Assembly: GCA_027886185.1 (NCBI GenBank)
Contig: WOAB01000893.1
Location: 3,100,001 to 3,164,000 of the forward strand
Direction: 5' to 3'
Source: Rheum nobile
Lineage: Eukaryota; Streptophyta; Magnoliopsida; Caryophyllales; Polygonaceae
Length of the DNA stretch: 64,000 bases
This document shows positions 10,376 through 21,233 of this stretch, piece by piece (the first letter of the stretch is position 1; every line of letters begins with the position of its first letter). The translations under genes and the position numbers were made by a program. The notes under the pieces are model-generated. The model did not search any database. It was not told the DNA's origin and saw only the letters and a list, made by a program, of their open reading frames with translations.

Positions 10376-10496
10376 GTCAAGTCTTCCCAACTTAGCTGGT
10401 AAGCATGACACCATGTGACCTTTAATTAGGTCACTAGTTCGAATCCCCCTCCTCCAATGTAATGGCCTATGTGCCTCCTATGAACAAAAAAAAAAA
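10376..10496 (+). mobile_element. tRNA-derived SINE with poly(A) tail and 17-bp target duplications
   Basis: AGTACAAAGATGCCTTC occurs exactly at 10359-10375 and 10497-10513. Between the copies lie about 120 bp with an A-box-like TAGCTGGTAAGC, a B-box-like AGTTCGAATCC and a terminal run of A. This is the signature of a SINE copied by LINE machinery. It is shorter than many plant SINEs. Confidence 0.88.
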
Positions 10497-10513
10497 AGTA
10501 CAAAGATGCCTTC

Positions 10514-11444
10514 TCTTGATTCGCTAACTTTGAGCCGAGGCGGATATGGTGGCCACATTTGCTGAACTTTGCTGGCTACCTAACTATTACTACTTGCATT
10601 GATGAAGTACTCTAGAGGAATTGTAGGAGGACAATACTTCTTCGCCACAAACTTGTACTGTTTCCCAAAAAAGGAATCAGTAATAATGCATACACACAAC
10701 TGAAAAATGGAAAGCAAAAAGGTTGGAGAATTCACCTTATGCTAGCTGTATTTCTCTCTGATGGCAGGCATGCTAGACTTATGACCGTTGTTCAAGCATA
10801 GCTTATAAAGAGCTTGAACACAGTCTTGTAGTTGCGATGGTTGGTAGAGGGTGTAAATGGTTGATATGATATTTCAATTCCTCATGGACAATCATCCGCA
10901 CTAGATATGTTATTTTATTGGGATCGAGGAAAATCAATTAAACGATCAATTAAATGTAAACATTTTGTTATTGTTTCTTTCGTAATTGTACTCTCAGCTT
11001 TCTTTCAAATCTCATCTAATTGGGTTGATTGAGTACGTATCCTTTCCATCCGATCTCTACATACATTATCCAAAAATATAGTAACAAGATAAAAGAAGTA
11101 TGAGTAAATAACCATTTAAAACATTACGGAGTATGTTGTATTATAGATTTCTGAAATGGGCAAATTCTTTACTGAATGAAGATTGATATTATAGTTAAAA
11201 AGTGACTAATGGGGGAGTAATTAGAACGTTCGATCTTGATCTTAATTAAATAACTTATGCAATATCTATCACATATATATAGAGGGAGTTTCACATACAT
11301 TTGTCTCTTAACATATAATATGTGAAGCTATATGGGCCATTAGATGAGGGAATAGAGGGCTGAGATTAGAATATGAACGTGTATAATAGTTATGCCATTG
11401 ATTACTGCAGTGCTTAGAAATTGGAATATGGCAATTCCAGGTGA
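10514..11444. other. No recognisable gene; 5' flank of AP2-like copy 1
   Basis: Unique-looking AT-rich DNA. I see nothing coding. The last 50 bp or so (from ACTGCAGTGCTTAGAAATTGG to CCAGGTGAACG) match 37911-37955, upstream of AP2-like copy 2, so this is the cut-off 5' flank of the first paralogue. Confidence 0.5.
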
Positions 11445-11449
11445 ACGTG

Positions 11450-11630
11450 TATAAGAGTTATGTAAACAACTCTCTGTTGATCCTCTTCAACATGAGACCA
11501 ATTTACTATATAGCAGTGGAGCTAGTTTACAATAATAGGAAGATTATATGAATAATGAAGGTTACATCAAATTGTAAGATAATCATGGAAGGATAATATA
11601 TTATCCTGGAAGATAATTCCATGCCTAATA
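11450..11630 (-). repeat. Copia 1 LTR (3' in element sense)
   Basis: 181 bp, starting TATAAGAGTTATG and ending CCTAATA. Compared with the partner LTR it has an extra segment containing a perfect 18-bp palindrome AGGATAATATATTATCCT (11590-11607). A G-rich tract next to it (CTTGCAGGGG on the minus strand) is the likely polypurine tract. Confidence 0.85.
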
Positions 11631-11633
11631 CCC

Positions 11634-12930
11634 CTGCAAGCTCATGGAGGGAGGTTGACATGAAGCTTGGTACGAAGGTGATCGAACCGGCGTGAGCTAA
11701 GAGCCTTGATGAAGACATCCGCAATTTGATCGTTGGAGTTGATGTGACGCACTAGGAGTTCATTGGCTTCGACTTTTTCTTTGAAAAAGTGAAAATCTAT
11801 GCGAATGTGTTTGGACCGATTGTTAAGGACTGGATTCCGAGTCATGAAAGTTGCACTCAAATTGTCACAGAGGAGGACCAGTTTCCGTTGAAGCGGCTGT
11901 CGGAGATCAAGGAGAAGCTGTTGGATCCAACTGAGTTCAGCCACAGTTGTGGCAATGGCACGATACTCCGCCTCAGTGCTAGATCGAGCAACCACCTTCT
12001 GTTTGCGAGAGGTCCAGCTGATGAGTGAATTTCCAAAATAAATGGCAAACCCGTACTACGAGTGACAATCATCGATGTCGGATACCCATCCTGCAACCGT
12101 GAAGGCAGTGAGTGTGTATTGTGGAGCCGGCCTGATATGAAGGCTATGAGTTAAAATGCCCTTGAGAGATCGTAAGATCCGTTTGACTGCACCCCAATGA
12201 TCTTCTGTTGGACTATGCATGCATTGGCATACTCGGTTCACGGCATACGAGATTTCTAGCCATGTGATGGTGATGTATTGGAGGGAAACGACTATGCTCC
12301 GGTATAGAGTTGGATCAAGCATAGCATAGCTATAGGTAGTAAGCCGTGAGTGAGGCTCGACTAGATTGGAAATAGGCTTGGTAGCCTCCATCTTTGCCCG
12401 ACTCAGAAGATCCCTTATATACTTTTGCTGACAGAGGAGAAGCATGTTTTCCTGTCTACTCACTTCAATACCAAGAAAAAATAAAGTTGGCCAAGATCTT
12501 TGAGAGCAAAGGTGGCATGAAGCTGATTAATGAAGGATGAGATGACAGTAGGGAGCTTCTAGTGACAATAAGGTCGTCCACATATACCAATACATAGAGT
12601 GTGTAAGATGGATTTTGGAGGGAGGACGAACAAGGAGCTGTTGGATTGACAAGAATGAAATCCATATTGAAGAAGAAATGACTTGAGCTTGCTGAACCAT
12701 GCCCGTGGGGCTTGCTTGAGGCCATAAAATGCCTTGTGAAGACGACAAACATGAGATGGTCGATTTGCATCGATAAATCCATGTGGTTGTTCCGTGTAAA
12801 CCTGCTCACTTAAGTCACCATTAAGAAACGCATTATTAATATCAAGTTGACGTATAGGCCAGTTCTTGGTGAGAGCAATGGATAGCACCAGGCGGATGGT
12901 TGTTGGTCTAATAATTGGACTAAAAGTGTC
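11634..12930 (-). pseudogene. Copia 1 reverse transcriptase (C-terminal part) and RNase H
   Basis: Successive frames read FDTFSPIIRPTTIRLVLSIA, QLDINNAFLNGDL, YGLKQAPRAWF, YVDD (catalytic core), SYAVNRVCQCMH and ARSSTEAEYRA, ending after a DVFIKALSS motif. These are the C-terminal RT and RNase H blocks of Ty1/copia polyproteins, broken by several frameshifts and stops. The frame continues that of 32591-35505: the residues GVDYF there and FDTFSPI here join at the gypsy B insertion point. Confidence 0.88.
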
Positions 12931-12935
12931 GAAGT

Positions 12936-13512
12936 TGTAATATCCCTCATTTTGTAGGGGTATTTTTTTGAAAATTTCTAACCCCATACTACAAGTCAGA
13001 TTAAATTCAGAGATGTGCGGACATTCTGTAAGATGTTTGATCTCTGTAATATTTTTCTGAGTAGTATAAAATACAGTTAATGTATTTTTGGGTTAAAAAG
13101 TCATTCGTGTACGAATATATTTAACCCGGGGTTAAAATAATTAACCCAAAAGGTAAACCGGAGAAAAGAGGGAAAAAGGCCCAGAAATGGCCTTGACCGC
13201 ACCCTGCCGCACCCGCGATGAGGACCATTTCTGAGGCGGCCAAGTGAGGCGGTGACCGCACCCCGCGGTGGTCGTCAGCATAGTCGTCATCGCGATGAGA
13301 TTTCTGCAACTCTATCCTTTGGCTGAGCTTGCTGGTCACGTCTTGCCCACTTGATCCCATCTGGTCGAAGGCTTGTCCCCTCCTTGCTTGGGCCTATAAA
13401 AGGAGAAGAATTAGAGGAGAAAGATGGCATAAAGCAAAGCTCTCTTCTTCTTCCTCCTCTAAAAACCTCCATTGTTGTCTGAGTTTTTGGGAGCTTTGCC
13501 GGAGTTGTCGCA
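12936..13512 (+). repeat. 5' LTR of gypsy B, first part
   Basis: It matches the start of the 3' LTR (30082 onward). It contains CCTATAAAAGG at 13393-13403, a good TATA box. The same site in the 3' LTR reads CTCTAAAAGG. The LTR is interrupted after GTCGCA, where the A/SINE nest begins. Confidence 0.88.
13393..13403 (+). promoter_or_regulatory. TATA box of the gypsy B 5' LTR
   Basis: CCTATAAAAGG in a GC-rich stretch, followed by the CT-rich tract and AAAACCTCC expected around a transcription start. The insertion of element A about 110 bp downstream separates this promoter from the coding part. Confidence 0.6.
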
Positions 13513-13925
13513 TGTAACATCCCAGGCCAAGCTACCCCAGCCACCAAGCCGCCCAGCCACCCAACGGTGCCGCCTGGTTGTCCAAGGGCATGCAGCCCAC
13601 ACACCCAACCCTTCCCCCATTTAAATGGGTAGGTTGTTGCCCACGGGGATCGAACCCGAGACCTTTAGATACAAGGGCAATGCCTTACCACTTGTATCAC
13701 CAATTGCGCTGCAGCACAATTGGTGATACAAGTGGTAAGGCATTGCCCTTGTATCTAAAGGTCTCGGGTTCGATCCCCGTGGACAACAACCTACCCATTT
13801 AAATGGGGGAAGGGTTGGGTGTGTGGGCTGCATGCCCTTGGACAACCAGGCGGCACTAGTACCGGCGCCGACACCGTTGGGTGGCTGGGCGGCTGGGGTA
13901 GCTTGGCCTGAGATGTTACAAAAAA
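13513..13925. mobile_element. Head-to-head inverted pair of tRNA-derived SINEs (large palindrome)
   Basis: Two arms of about 200 bp are near-identical reverse complements around a centre at about 13711 (CTGCAG). Each arm contains ATTGGTGATACAAGTGGTAA (A-box region) and GGTTCGATCCC (B box), so each is a tRNA-like SINE with its head at the centre. The plus-oriented copy ends in AAAAAA at 13920-13925. The ends are TGTAACATC..GATGTTACA. Both strands encode the same meaningless peptide here, a by-product of the symmetry. Confidence 0.85.
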
Positions 13926-14100
13926 GTACACTTTGAATGAGAGGGGCTCCGACCTCATTGGGCCAGCCATTTCTCTATCCATGGGCCGCAATCCATGTAC
14001 CCCAACCAAATCCCCATGGCTGGGAGGTTGTTCGTGAGTCTCGAACACGAGACCTCACGCTTTAACAAGCGACTTAACGCCCACTTGTTACCAATTGCGC
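13926..14100 (-). mobile_element. Third SINE copy, minus strand
   Basis: On the minus strand it starts AGCGCAATTGGTAACAAGTGG, has a B-box-like GTGTTCGAGACTC and ends in a run of T next to the tail of the preceding SINE. The composite 13518-14100 is bracketed by GCATGTAA at 13510-13517 and 14101-14108, which looks like an 8-bp duplication at the edge of the gypsy A LTR. Confidence 0.7.
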
Positions 14101-14104
14101 TGCA

Positions 14105-16761
14105 TGTAATCTCCCTCAATTTTTAGTAAGGATATTCGGATAATTTTTCCCAACCTTCACTAATTAATTATTTCGCTTTCAGTGGAGTTTGGATTTTCTG
14201 AAATATCCATGATATCCGAAATAATACCCTGAGTGGTATAAAATACATTCAATGTATTTTCGAGACTTAGAATATTTGTTTGGATATTCTAAACCCCACT
14301 CCTCCTTGTCTCCCCTGCATGCCCCTCGAGCCACGTGCTGCCGAAGTAGCTCGCCGAAAGAAGCTCCCCGAAATTGCGCCGGTATTGTCGCTGGCTCGAG
14401 CCCCGTGTTGGTCGGATCTCTGCCCCTTCCATGGCTATATATAGAGCTCGATGGGTGCAGCATCACCACACCTCATCTCTCCCGCTTCACTCCCCTGTTC
14501 CTCTCAAGAAGCTCCCATGTGAAGGCTAAGCACCGCGAGCTCCTGTGCGAGCCGAGAGCCACCGCGATGCCCCCATGCGAGTCGCAGCTGGTGTAGCCGT
14601 TGCTCCTCCCCTGGCGCCGCTCCAACTCCGGCGTCGACTAGCCGATCGAAGCCGCCGAGCTCCCCTGTTCATGTCGCCCTTCGCCCCTGCTGGTGTTGCC
14701 GTCCGCCGCTGGTGCTCCTCCCCGGCGACGCAGGCCAGTCCGGTGGCGAGTCCCTTCCCAGCGAGCTGTGCGTGGAGCGTGGCTGCGTGTTGCCATTGTT
14801 GCTCCGTTGTTGTACTGTTGTTGGTGTTGAACCGAGGAAGAAGAAGGGGAAAAGTGCCCAAGTGGGCCCCCCCTTGCTTTGTTTCGGTATTGGGCCGAGA
14901 AGCCCAATTCATTTCCAGTCCAAATTCAACCCGAAATTATTCGAGCGGTATAATTTTGATCCCCTTTCGTCCGTATTTTTTCTTAGGAAAATTTAATAAA
15001 TATTTTATGATTTAATATCATAGAAATTTATTAAATATAATTTCTTAAATTCGTCCAGTCATATTAATTGATAGATAATTAATTTGTCAGTTAGAACGTG
15101 ATTTGCTGGATCGCGTGTGGACTCGTTTTCTGCTAGGAATATTCTGAAGCTTAAGCCATATCCTCGGAAAGGATATTTTCGGTAGTCGTCTCATCCAGAT
15201 TCATCGTCGAATCTATTCCAGGCAAGTGGCGGTTCGCTCTTGCTCATTCGTTCCATATTTACATTAATTATCAGTAGTTTATCTGAGTAATTAATTTGGA
15301 ATGAATACTCTGTTTGTCTGGAAATGGTTTTATAAACTGTTTTGGAAATCATATAATAGGTTGTATATCTGTTAGAACAACGCTATTATCTGTGATCGCC
15401 TTTCGGGCATTTATGTGGATTTATCATGTACTGTGGTTGTGTTGTAACTGTAAGTTAGCACAAGTATTTGTAGGAACGCCTGGATCCTGAGAGTTCCATG
15501 CGCGTTCCTTTATAACTGTAAGGGCGATGAAGACCCAACGATTGTTGAAGTTTGAACTCAGTGAAGTTCATTCTTTTAAAGGGCGAGCAAGACCCTGCGA
15601 TAGTAGAAGTTTGGACTCTGTGAGGTTCATTCTTTCGATGTAGATTCAGAGGTTTGGACTCGGTGAGGTTCATTCCTTAGATATGGGTCTTGCATGACAG
15701 GGACATATATTAAAAGCTTTTAATGTGTTAATCGTTTTGGAATTAAATAAGATAAGGTGCCCGAGAGCACTTAATTAATATACCTTTGGCGAGTAGTGCA
15801 GCTAAGTAAATAGTGCAGCTAGGAAAGCTCGTCTTGACTTTGATCAGAGTACGTTCTCTTTCCAATCTGGATTCGCTGTAAGCGATGAGGTTGGTCGTGA
15901 ACCGAAACATCTTAGTCAGTTTTTAAATATTCGTTATGTGGTTCTGTAAGATCCAGAATTGAATGTAGTACGTTCTCCTTCCGATCTGGATTCGCTGTAA
16001 GCGGTGAGGTTGGTTGTGAGCCGAAGCATCTCAGTCAGCTTTTAATCGCTGTTGTTTGATTCTTTAAACGTTCCAGATTTGTCATATTTCCTTATAGACT
16101 CACTTCTCTTGGAGTCTTCTTTCGGGTCGATTTCTGTGAAGATTCAGTCTTCCAGAATCTTCTCTTGGGCATATCTCTTGTTTATTCAAGTAGAGTATGG
16201 TGGTTGACAAGCGTACTCGATTATTATTCGAGGGACGAGAAGTCTAACCTAATACGACTGCTTAGAACCATTCTCCTTTGTAGCCTTGCTAGTATATTCA
16301 TTTAGACTAACCCACGAACATCGTTCTCTGCATGTGGGCTGGTGTTATCCGTCCGATTCGGCACATCAGATAGAGTGAAGATATGAGAAAACTAGATTGA
16401 CTATGAAGACGACGGTTGTTTTTGGATGTTTTTAATAATTTCTTTTAATCAGGTTGAGATCCTTGGGAGATGACCATTGTGGTCAAGATCCTTGTTTAAA
16501 GACTTCCGCTGTACCTTGTTTAAAGATTTCCGTTGTACTTTGTTTAAACTCTGTATTTGTCCTATTCGGGATTGGGATGTAATCCCGGGACTCATGTTTC
16601 ATTTGATTGATGTTTTGATTTGAATACTTTGATCATTATGTATCAATTGTATTCCATGAATTGTATTTTAACCGATAAAGCCTTGGGTGATCTCGGTAAG
16701 GAACACTGGGGTCACTGGCGGTAATACCTTTCCAAATGGGTTAAGATTTGGGGGTATTACA
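14105..16761 (+). repeat. 5' LTR of gypsy A
   Basis: It begins TGTAATCTCCC and ends GGTATTACA. Compared with the 3' LTR it lacks about 45 bp near 14285. It contains a TATA box, a GC-rich leader at 14290-14900, and internal repeats: a TTTGGACTC.GTGAGGTTCATTC unit three times near 15560-15680 and a duplicated GTACGTTCTC..GATTCGCTGTAAGC block near 15850 and 15970. Open frames inside are not genes. Confidence 0.9.
14435..14444 (+). promoter_or_regulatory. TATA box of gypsy A 5' LTR
   Basis: CTATATATAG followed by GAGCTCGATGG and a CA-rich, CT-rich leader. An identical site in the 3' LTR lies at 21609-21618. It is the likely start region of the retroelement RNA. Confidence 0.6.
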
Positions 16762-16765
16762 GTTG

Positions 16766-16778
16766 TGGTATCAGAGCC
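16766..16778 (+). promoter_or_regulatory. tRNA-iMet primer-binding site of gypsy A
   Basis: TGGTATCAGAGCC lies 4 nt after the LTR end. It is complementary to the 3' end of plant initiator tRNA-Met, the usual minus-strand primer of chromoviruses. Confidence 0.9.
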
Positions 16779-17213
16779 AAAGGTTTTAAAACGGGTTTGG
16801 GATTTTATAAATCATTTATCCGTTTTTGAAAATGCTTTAAAAAGGGCTCTGAATTTTCAAAGTGAAAGGAATTTCAAAACACCGTTCATAGTCATGTCTT
16901 CTGTACAGTCTGATATAGTAAGCTTGCTTCTATGTCTAGAAAGACTAATTCCTTCCCCGTTGCCCCGTTAGATATGGGTGCATTCTGTTCTCTTCAGAGG
17001 AACCCGGGAGAAGCCGAGGTGGTTTCGCCATCTCCAGTTAGGCTTGATTCCCAGTTCGCTCGTTGTGAGTTGAGGTTGTAGAACCTAATTACTCGGTTTG
17101 AGTTCATCAATAGAAATTTACGAGTTTGATCTATTCTAAGTTGATTTTATTACAATAAGTGTATCATAATGATACTAATGTGATAAAATTCTTGGAATTT
17201 GATCGGTAAACAG

Positions 17214-18543
17214 ATGGTGAACACGAGGAACGTTATCCGTGCTGGTGCTGGGCCGAGCAACGACCCCAGACCAAACCCGAGGAATGTTGCAGACCCATCA
17301 GGAGAGCGTGAGTCTGTCTTCAATAATAATCCAGGAGGCAATGACCAAGCTCAGGCCAACGCTCCAGTAGTGCTCGATGCAGCAACAGTCGCAGCAATTC
17401 GGGGGATTGTTATGCAAGCATTCACCGAGATAATACGACCAATCGCACATCAGGCACAAGGAGTGCCAATACCTCTAGTAGTTCATAGGTTCGAGGAACC
17501 TAATGTTTATGAACACCGAGGAGAAGCAGTCAGGAATAGAGGTGAGTATGGCCGAGCTCTGAAGGCCATTAACTCTATGAGACCCGACAACTACGATGGA
17601 AAGGGAGAGTCAGTCAGTGTGGCTCATTGGTTTTCCCACATGGAGTGATTGTTCCGTAATGTTGAGTGCACTGAAGCGGAGAGAGTGCACATAGCTTCTC
17701 TACAGTTGAAGGAGGAAGCCAGTGAATGGTGGGAGAGTACCGGCTTAGCTAATAGCCCGGTGTTGACCTGGTCAATGTTTAAGACCAAGATGACGGACCA
17801 TTTCTTCTCTCGTGCTATGAGGGAGGAGAAACACAAGGAGTTCTTGTATCCTAAGACGGATGGATTGAAGGTGACAGAGCTCGCCACCAAGTTCAATCAT
17901 TTGCTGCAGTATGCTGAACCGTAGATATCCAGTGAGGCACAAAAGATCTGGTACTTCCATGAATGGATGAGCCCAGATATTAAGCCATGGATGGTGCACC
18001 ACACATGCTCTACTCTGGAGCAGTACGTGGACGCGGCCTACAAGTTGGAGGTAACTCTGGAGGAGTCCGCTCATAAGCGGGAGAATCAAGTTAAGGGAAA
18101 GGGTGGGCAACAGGATCGCCAGGTTGGTTCGTTCAAACGACCGGCATCGCCTACCAAGTTTGAGAAGTCTGGTCATGCTAAGACCGAGACAACTCAGTCT
18201 GACTCTGCCAGGGGCGAGCAGCGGAGTGATTCAGTGTCACAATTATGGTGCTTCTGGGCACACAAGTTTTGCATGTCGGTATGAGAAGAAGGCATGTTTT
18301 GGTTGTGGGAAGGAAGGGCATATGCAGAGGTTCTGTCGGCAGGGAATGCAGAAAGGAGCGGAGTCTCATCAAGGGTCTGTTAGTCCAAACAACAGACCTA
18401 GGTTTAAACCAGCAGAGACTTCCAATCCTTCGATGCAGACAACTGCGCAGGATAAGATGAAAGCCCTAGTGACTTCTGGAAGTCAGGGTCAACGTCTGTA
18501 CGTGATGCGTGAGGCGGATGGACCCTATGATCCTAATGCATAG
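17214..18543 (+). pseudogene. Gypsy A gag, inactivated
   Basis: The ATG at 17214 opens MVNTRN, the same start as in gypsy B. Landmarks are HWFSHME, then a stop (17646-17648), ASEWWE, FNHLLQYAEP, another stop (17922-17924), and after a frameshift near 18230 the zinc-knuckle region. The first knuckle reads CHNYGASGH, with its second cysteine replaced by tyrosine. The second, CFGCGKEGHMQRFC, is intact. Gag would form particles and bind RNA; this copy cannot make a full protein. Confidence 0.88.
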
Positions 18544-18689
18544 AGTACTTTGTATCGGCATTACACTTTTGTTAATGTGTTGTTGATGTGGGTGCTACCC
18601 AGACTTTAATTTTGGATGGTTGTAAGTTAAGTTGTGTGTGCAACGAGGTTGTGAACCTTTTGTTGTAACTCTTCTTATATATGAACCTT

Positions 18690-18935
18690 TGGTTTATACC
18701 AAGTTAATGTTTCGTTGCTTGGTATGGGGTAAGGTCTCGTGTTCGAGACTCACCAACAACCTCTTAGGAGATGGCTGCCTATTAATTAGGTAGAGCTACC
18801 AAGGATGGGTTGAGATGTATGGACAGCGGATCATGGCAACAGTGGACGCTGGTAATGGTTGGGCCTGGGCTCGGAGCCACTAGTGAGTCATCTGTGAACC
18901 ATGTAGTGGGCTGGTCCAAGATGGTGACCATTTAG
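18690..18935 (+). mobile_element. SINE-like insertion inside gypsy A
   Basis: Gypsy B lacks this segment at the equivalent place (about 27785). It contains GGTCTCGTGTTCGAGACTCAC, the same B-box region as the minus-strand SINE at 13926-14100, and the related ACCAACAACCTC and GATGG stretches. Exact ends and duplications are not clear. Confidence 0.55.
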
Positions 18936-18939
18936 TGGG

Positions 18940-21220
18940 AACCAATCGTCTGTCGGAATTGTCGATTACCATCAAGGGTAAGAAATTCAAAGCGATTTGA
19001 CCTAAAATAACCAGGTCCCATACAATAATTATTCTCGGTATGGATTGACGGAAGCGTCATAAGGCAGTGATAGACTTCAGTTTTTGATATTCCTGTGGTT
19101 AGAGGATTTCCGGGTGTCTTTCCAGAAGATATTCTTGGATACCCCGAATCGTGTCGTGGAGTTTGCAATTGATCTCGAGCCGAGTACCACGCCGATCTCT
19201 GAGGCACCGCACCGGATGACTCCTGTTGAGATGCAAGAGTTGAAGAAGCAACTCAAGGATCTTCTTGACAAAAGTTATATAAAGCTGAGTGCATCACCTT
19301 AAGTAGGAGTGCCCTAGTTTTATTTGTCAAAAAGAAAGATGGACCGTTTCGACTTTGTTTTGACTTTCGAGAGTTGAATAAAGTCACGATCAAGAGCAAG
19401 TATATGTTGCCAAGGAGTGATGATCTGTTGGATCAACTACAGGGAGCAAAAATTTTCTCCAAGATCGACCGGAGGTCTGGTTTTTTTTTTATCAGCTCAG
19501 GATTCGTGAGGATGATATTCCGAGGATTGCGTTCGGACGAGAGATGGTCACTACGGGTTTGTAGTCATGCCATCTGGGCTTCGAATGCTCCAGCAGTCTT
19601 AATGGATCTAGTGCATTGATGTTTTCACCAGTACTTGGATAAGTTCATAGTGGTCTCCATCGATGGCATTTTGATATTTTCCCGAGCAAGGAAGCTCACA
19701 GGGAACATCTGCGGATTGCTTTATCTGTCCTTAGACCAAATCGGTTGTACGCAAAGTGGTCTAAGTGCGACTTTTGGATCTAGAAGTGGCTTTCTTAGGC
19801 CATGAGAACAAGGAGAATGAGGTTATGGTTATTCCCCAGAAGAGTGAATCAGTAGTTGTTTGGAAGCGGCCTCAGGGTGTGAGCGAGGTACGCAGTTTCC
19901 CAGAGCTTGCTGAGCATTATAAACGGTTCATGGAAGGATTTTTCTAAGATCACTCCACCTATGACCAGTCTGTTCCGCAAGGTCAACAAGAAGTTGTCTG
20001 GGATGACAAGTGCAAGACCAGTTTTTAAGAAGTTGAAATAGTGTTTGACTTATGCACCAGTTTTGGCATTGTCGGAAAGAATGATGGCTATATGGTCTAT
20101 AGTTAATGCTTCGAGAAATGGGTTGGGATGTGTCTTTGATGCAGAGGGGCAAGGTTATTGCATACGCATCTAGACAATTGAAAACCTATGAAGCAAACTA
20201 ACCAACACATGACCTAGAACTAGCAGCAATAGTGTTTGCATTGGAAACTGAGGTTACTTGGGTGACCCAGAGGTCAGCAGAAGTTTTCCACTAGGAGATT
20301 ATCCATTTACATGTCATTCCTAAGACCATTGTATCGGATCGAGATGGCCGATTCATGTCAAGTTTATAGCAAGAACTTCACAAGGCCATGGGAACTGAAT
20401 TGAGATTCAGCAGCGTTTCATCCTCAGACAGATGGTCAGTCTGAAAAGACCATCTAGACCCTGGAGGATATGCTAAGAATCATACGTACTCGATCATCCG
20501 ACTAGCTGGGAAGACAGCCTAAGTCTGATTGAGCTCACGTACGATAATAGCTGGCTACGGTCAAGATGACTCAGTTCGAAGCTTTGTATGGTCACAGATG
20601 TAGATCTCAGATTTGTTGGGTTGAGTACGCCGACAAGATTCTACTTGGACCATAGTTGGTCGAAAGGACAACTTCGAACATTGCTCTGATTAGACATAGG
20701 TTGTTGACCGCTCAGAGTCGACAAAAGTTTTACGCAGATCAGAAGCGTTAAAGTGTTGAGTTTGAGGTTGGTGGCAAGGTACTTGTCACAGTATCGCCAC
20801 CCAAGGATGTTTTCAGGCTTGGTAAGCGTGGGAAGCTTAACCCTCGCTACATGGGACCATTCAAGATTCTGGATAGAGTAAGATCTTTAACGTACCGTTT
20901 GGCATTGTCGCCATCGGCATACCTAGTGTATAATGTGTTCCACGTATCCTTGCTAAGGAAATTCGTGCCAAGATGAGTCTCATGTGCTAAGCTTTAAGGA
21001 CATCGAGATTCAGGCAATGATGCTTGAGAGGAGATGCCAGAGCGCATTCTCGAACGCCGTGTGAAGCAGCTGCGCAACGAGATCCTACTTTTGGTACGAA
21101 TTCTGTGGTCCAAGTTTGGGAAAGAGGAAGTTATGTGGGAAACCTGAGAAACTGAGGCGGATATGCTTAGACGCTTTCCCGAGTTGTTTTCGGCCAAGTT
21201 TCGGGGTCGAAACTTCTTTT
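18940..21220 (+). pseudogene. Gypsy A protease/RT/integrase remnant
   Basis: Scattered frames read GTCGGAATTG (protease end), MQELKKQLKDLLDK, LLDQLQGAKIFSKID (RT), a degraded FIDD site (VSIDGILIF), SRQLKTYEAN (RNase H), VSDRDGRF and ELHKAMGTELRF (second half of the integrase core), then GKLNPRYMGPF and MLRRFPELF (integrase tail and chromodomain-like end). RNase H C-terminus and integrase N-terminus are missing between about 20245 and 20290. Many stops and frameshifts are present. Confidence 0.85.
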
Positions 21221-21233
21221 AAGGGGGAGGTGA
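21221..21233 (+). promoter_or_regulatory. Polypurine tract of gypsy A
   Basis: AAGGGGGAGGTGA lies immediately before the 3' LTR and is nearly identical to that of gypsy B (30069-30081). It primes plus-strand DNA synthesis. Confidence 0.88.

Noticed and set aside
13715..13790. Possible tRNA gene (GGTTCGATCCC and tRNA-like head)
   Set aside because: It is part of a SINE arm with a tail and repeated copies; I cannot fold a full cloverleaf and no CCA-type end is present.
13578..13845. Two overlapping opposite-strand frames giving almost the same 74-residue protein
   Set aside because: The identity is produced by the SINE palindrome; the sequence is tRNA-like with a B box and not a protein gene.
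14252..15015. GC-rich open frames in the gypsy A LTR (also 21480-22189)
   Set aside because: They lie in the LTR leader, overlap on both strands, lack family motifs and differ between LTRs only as noncoding DNA would.
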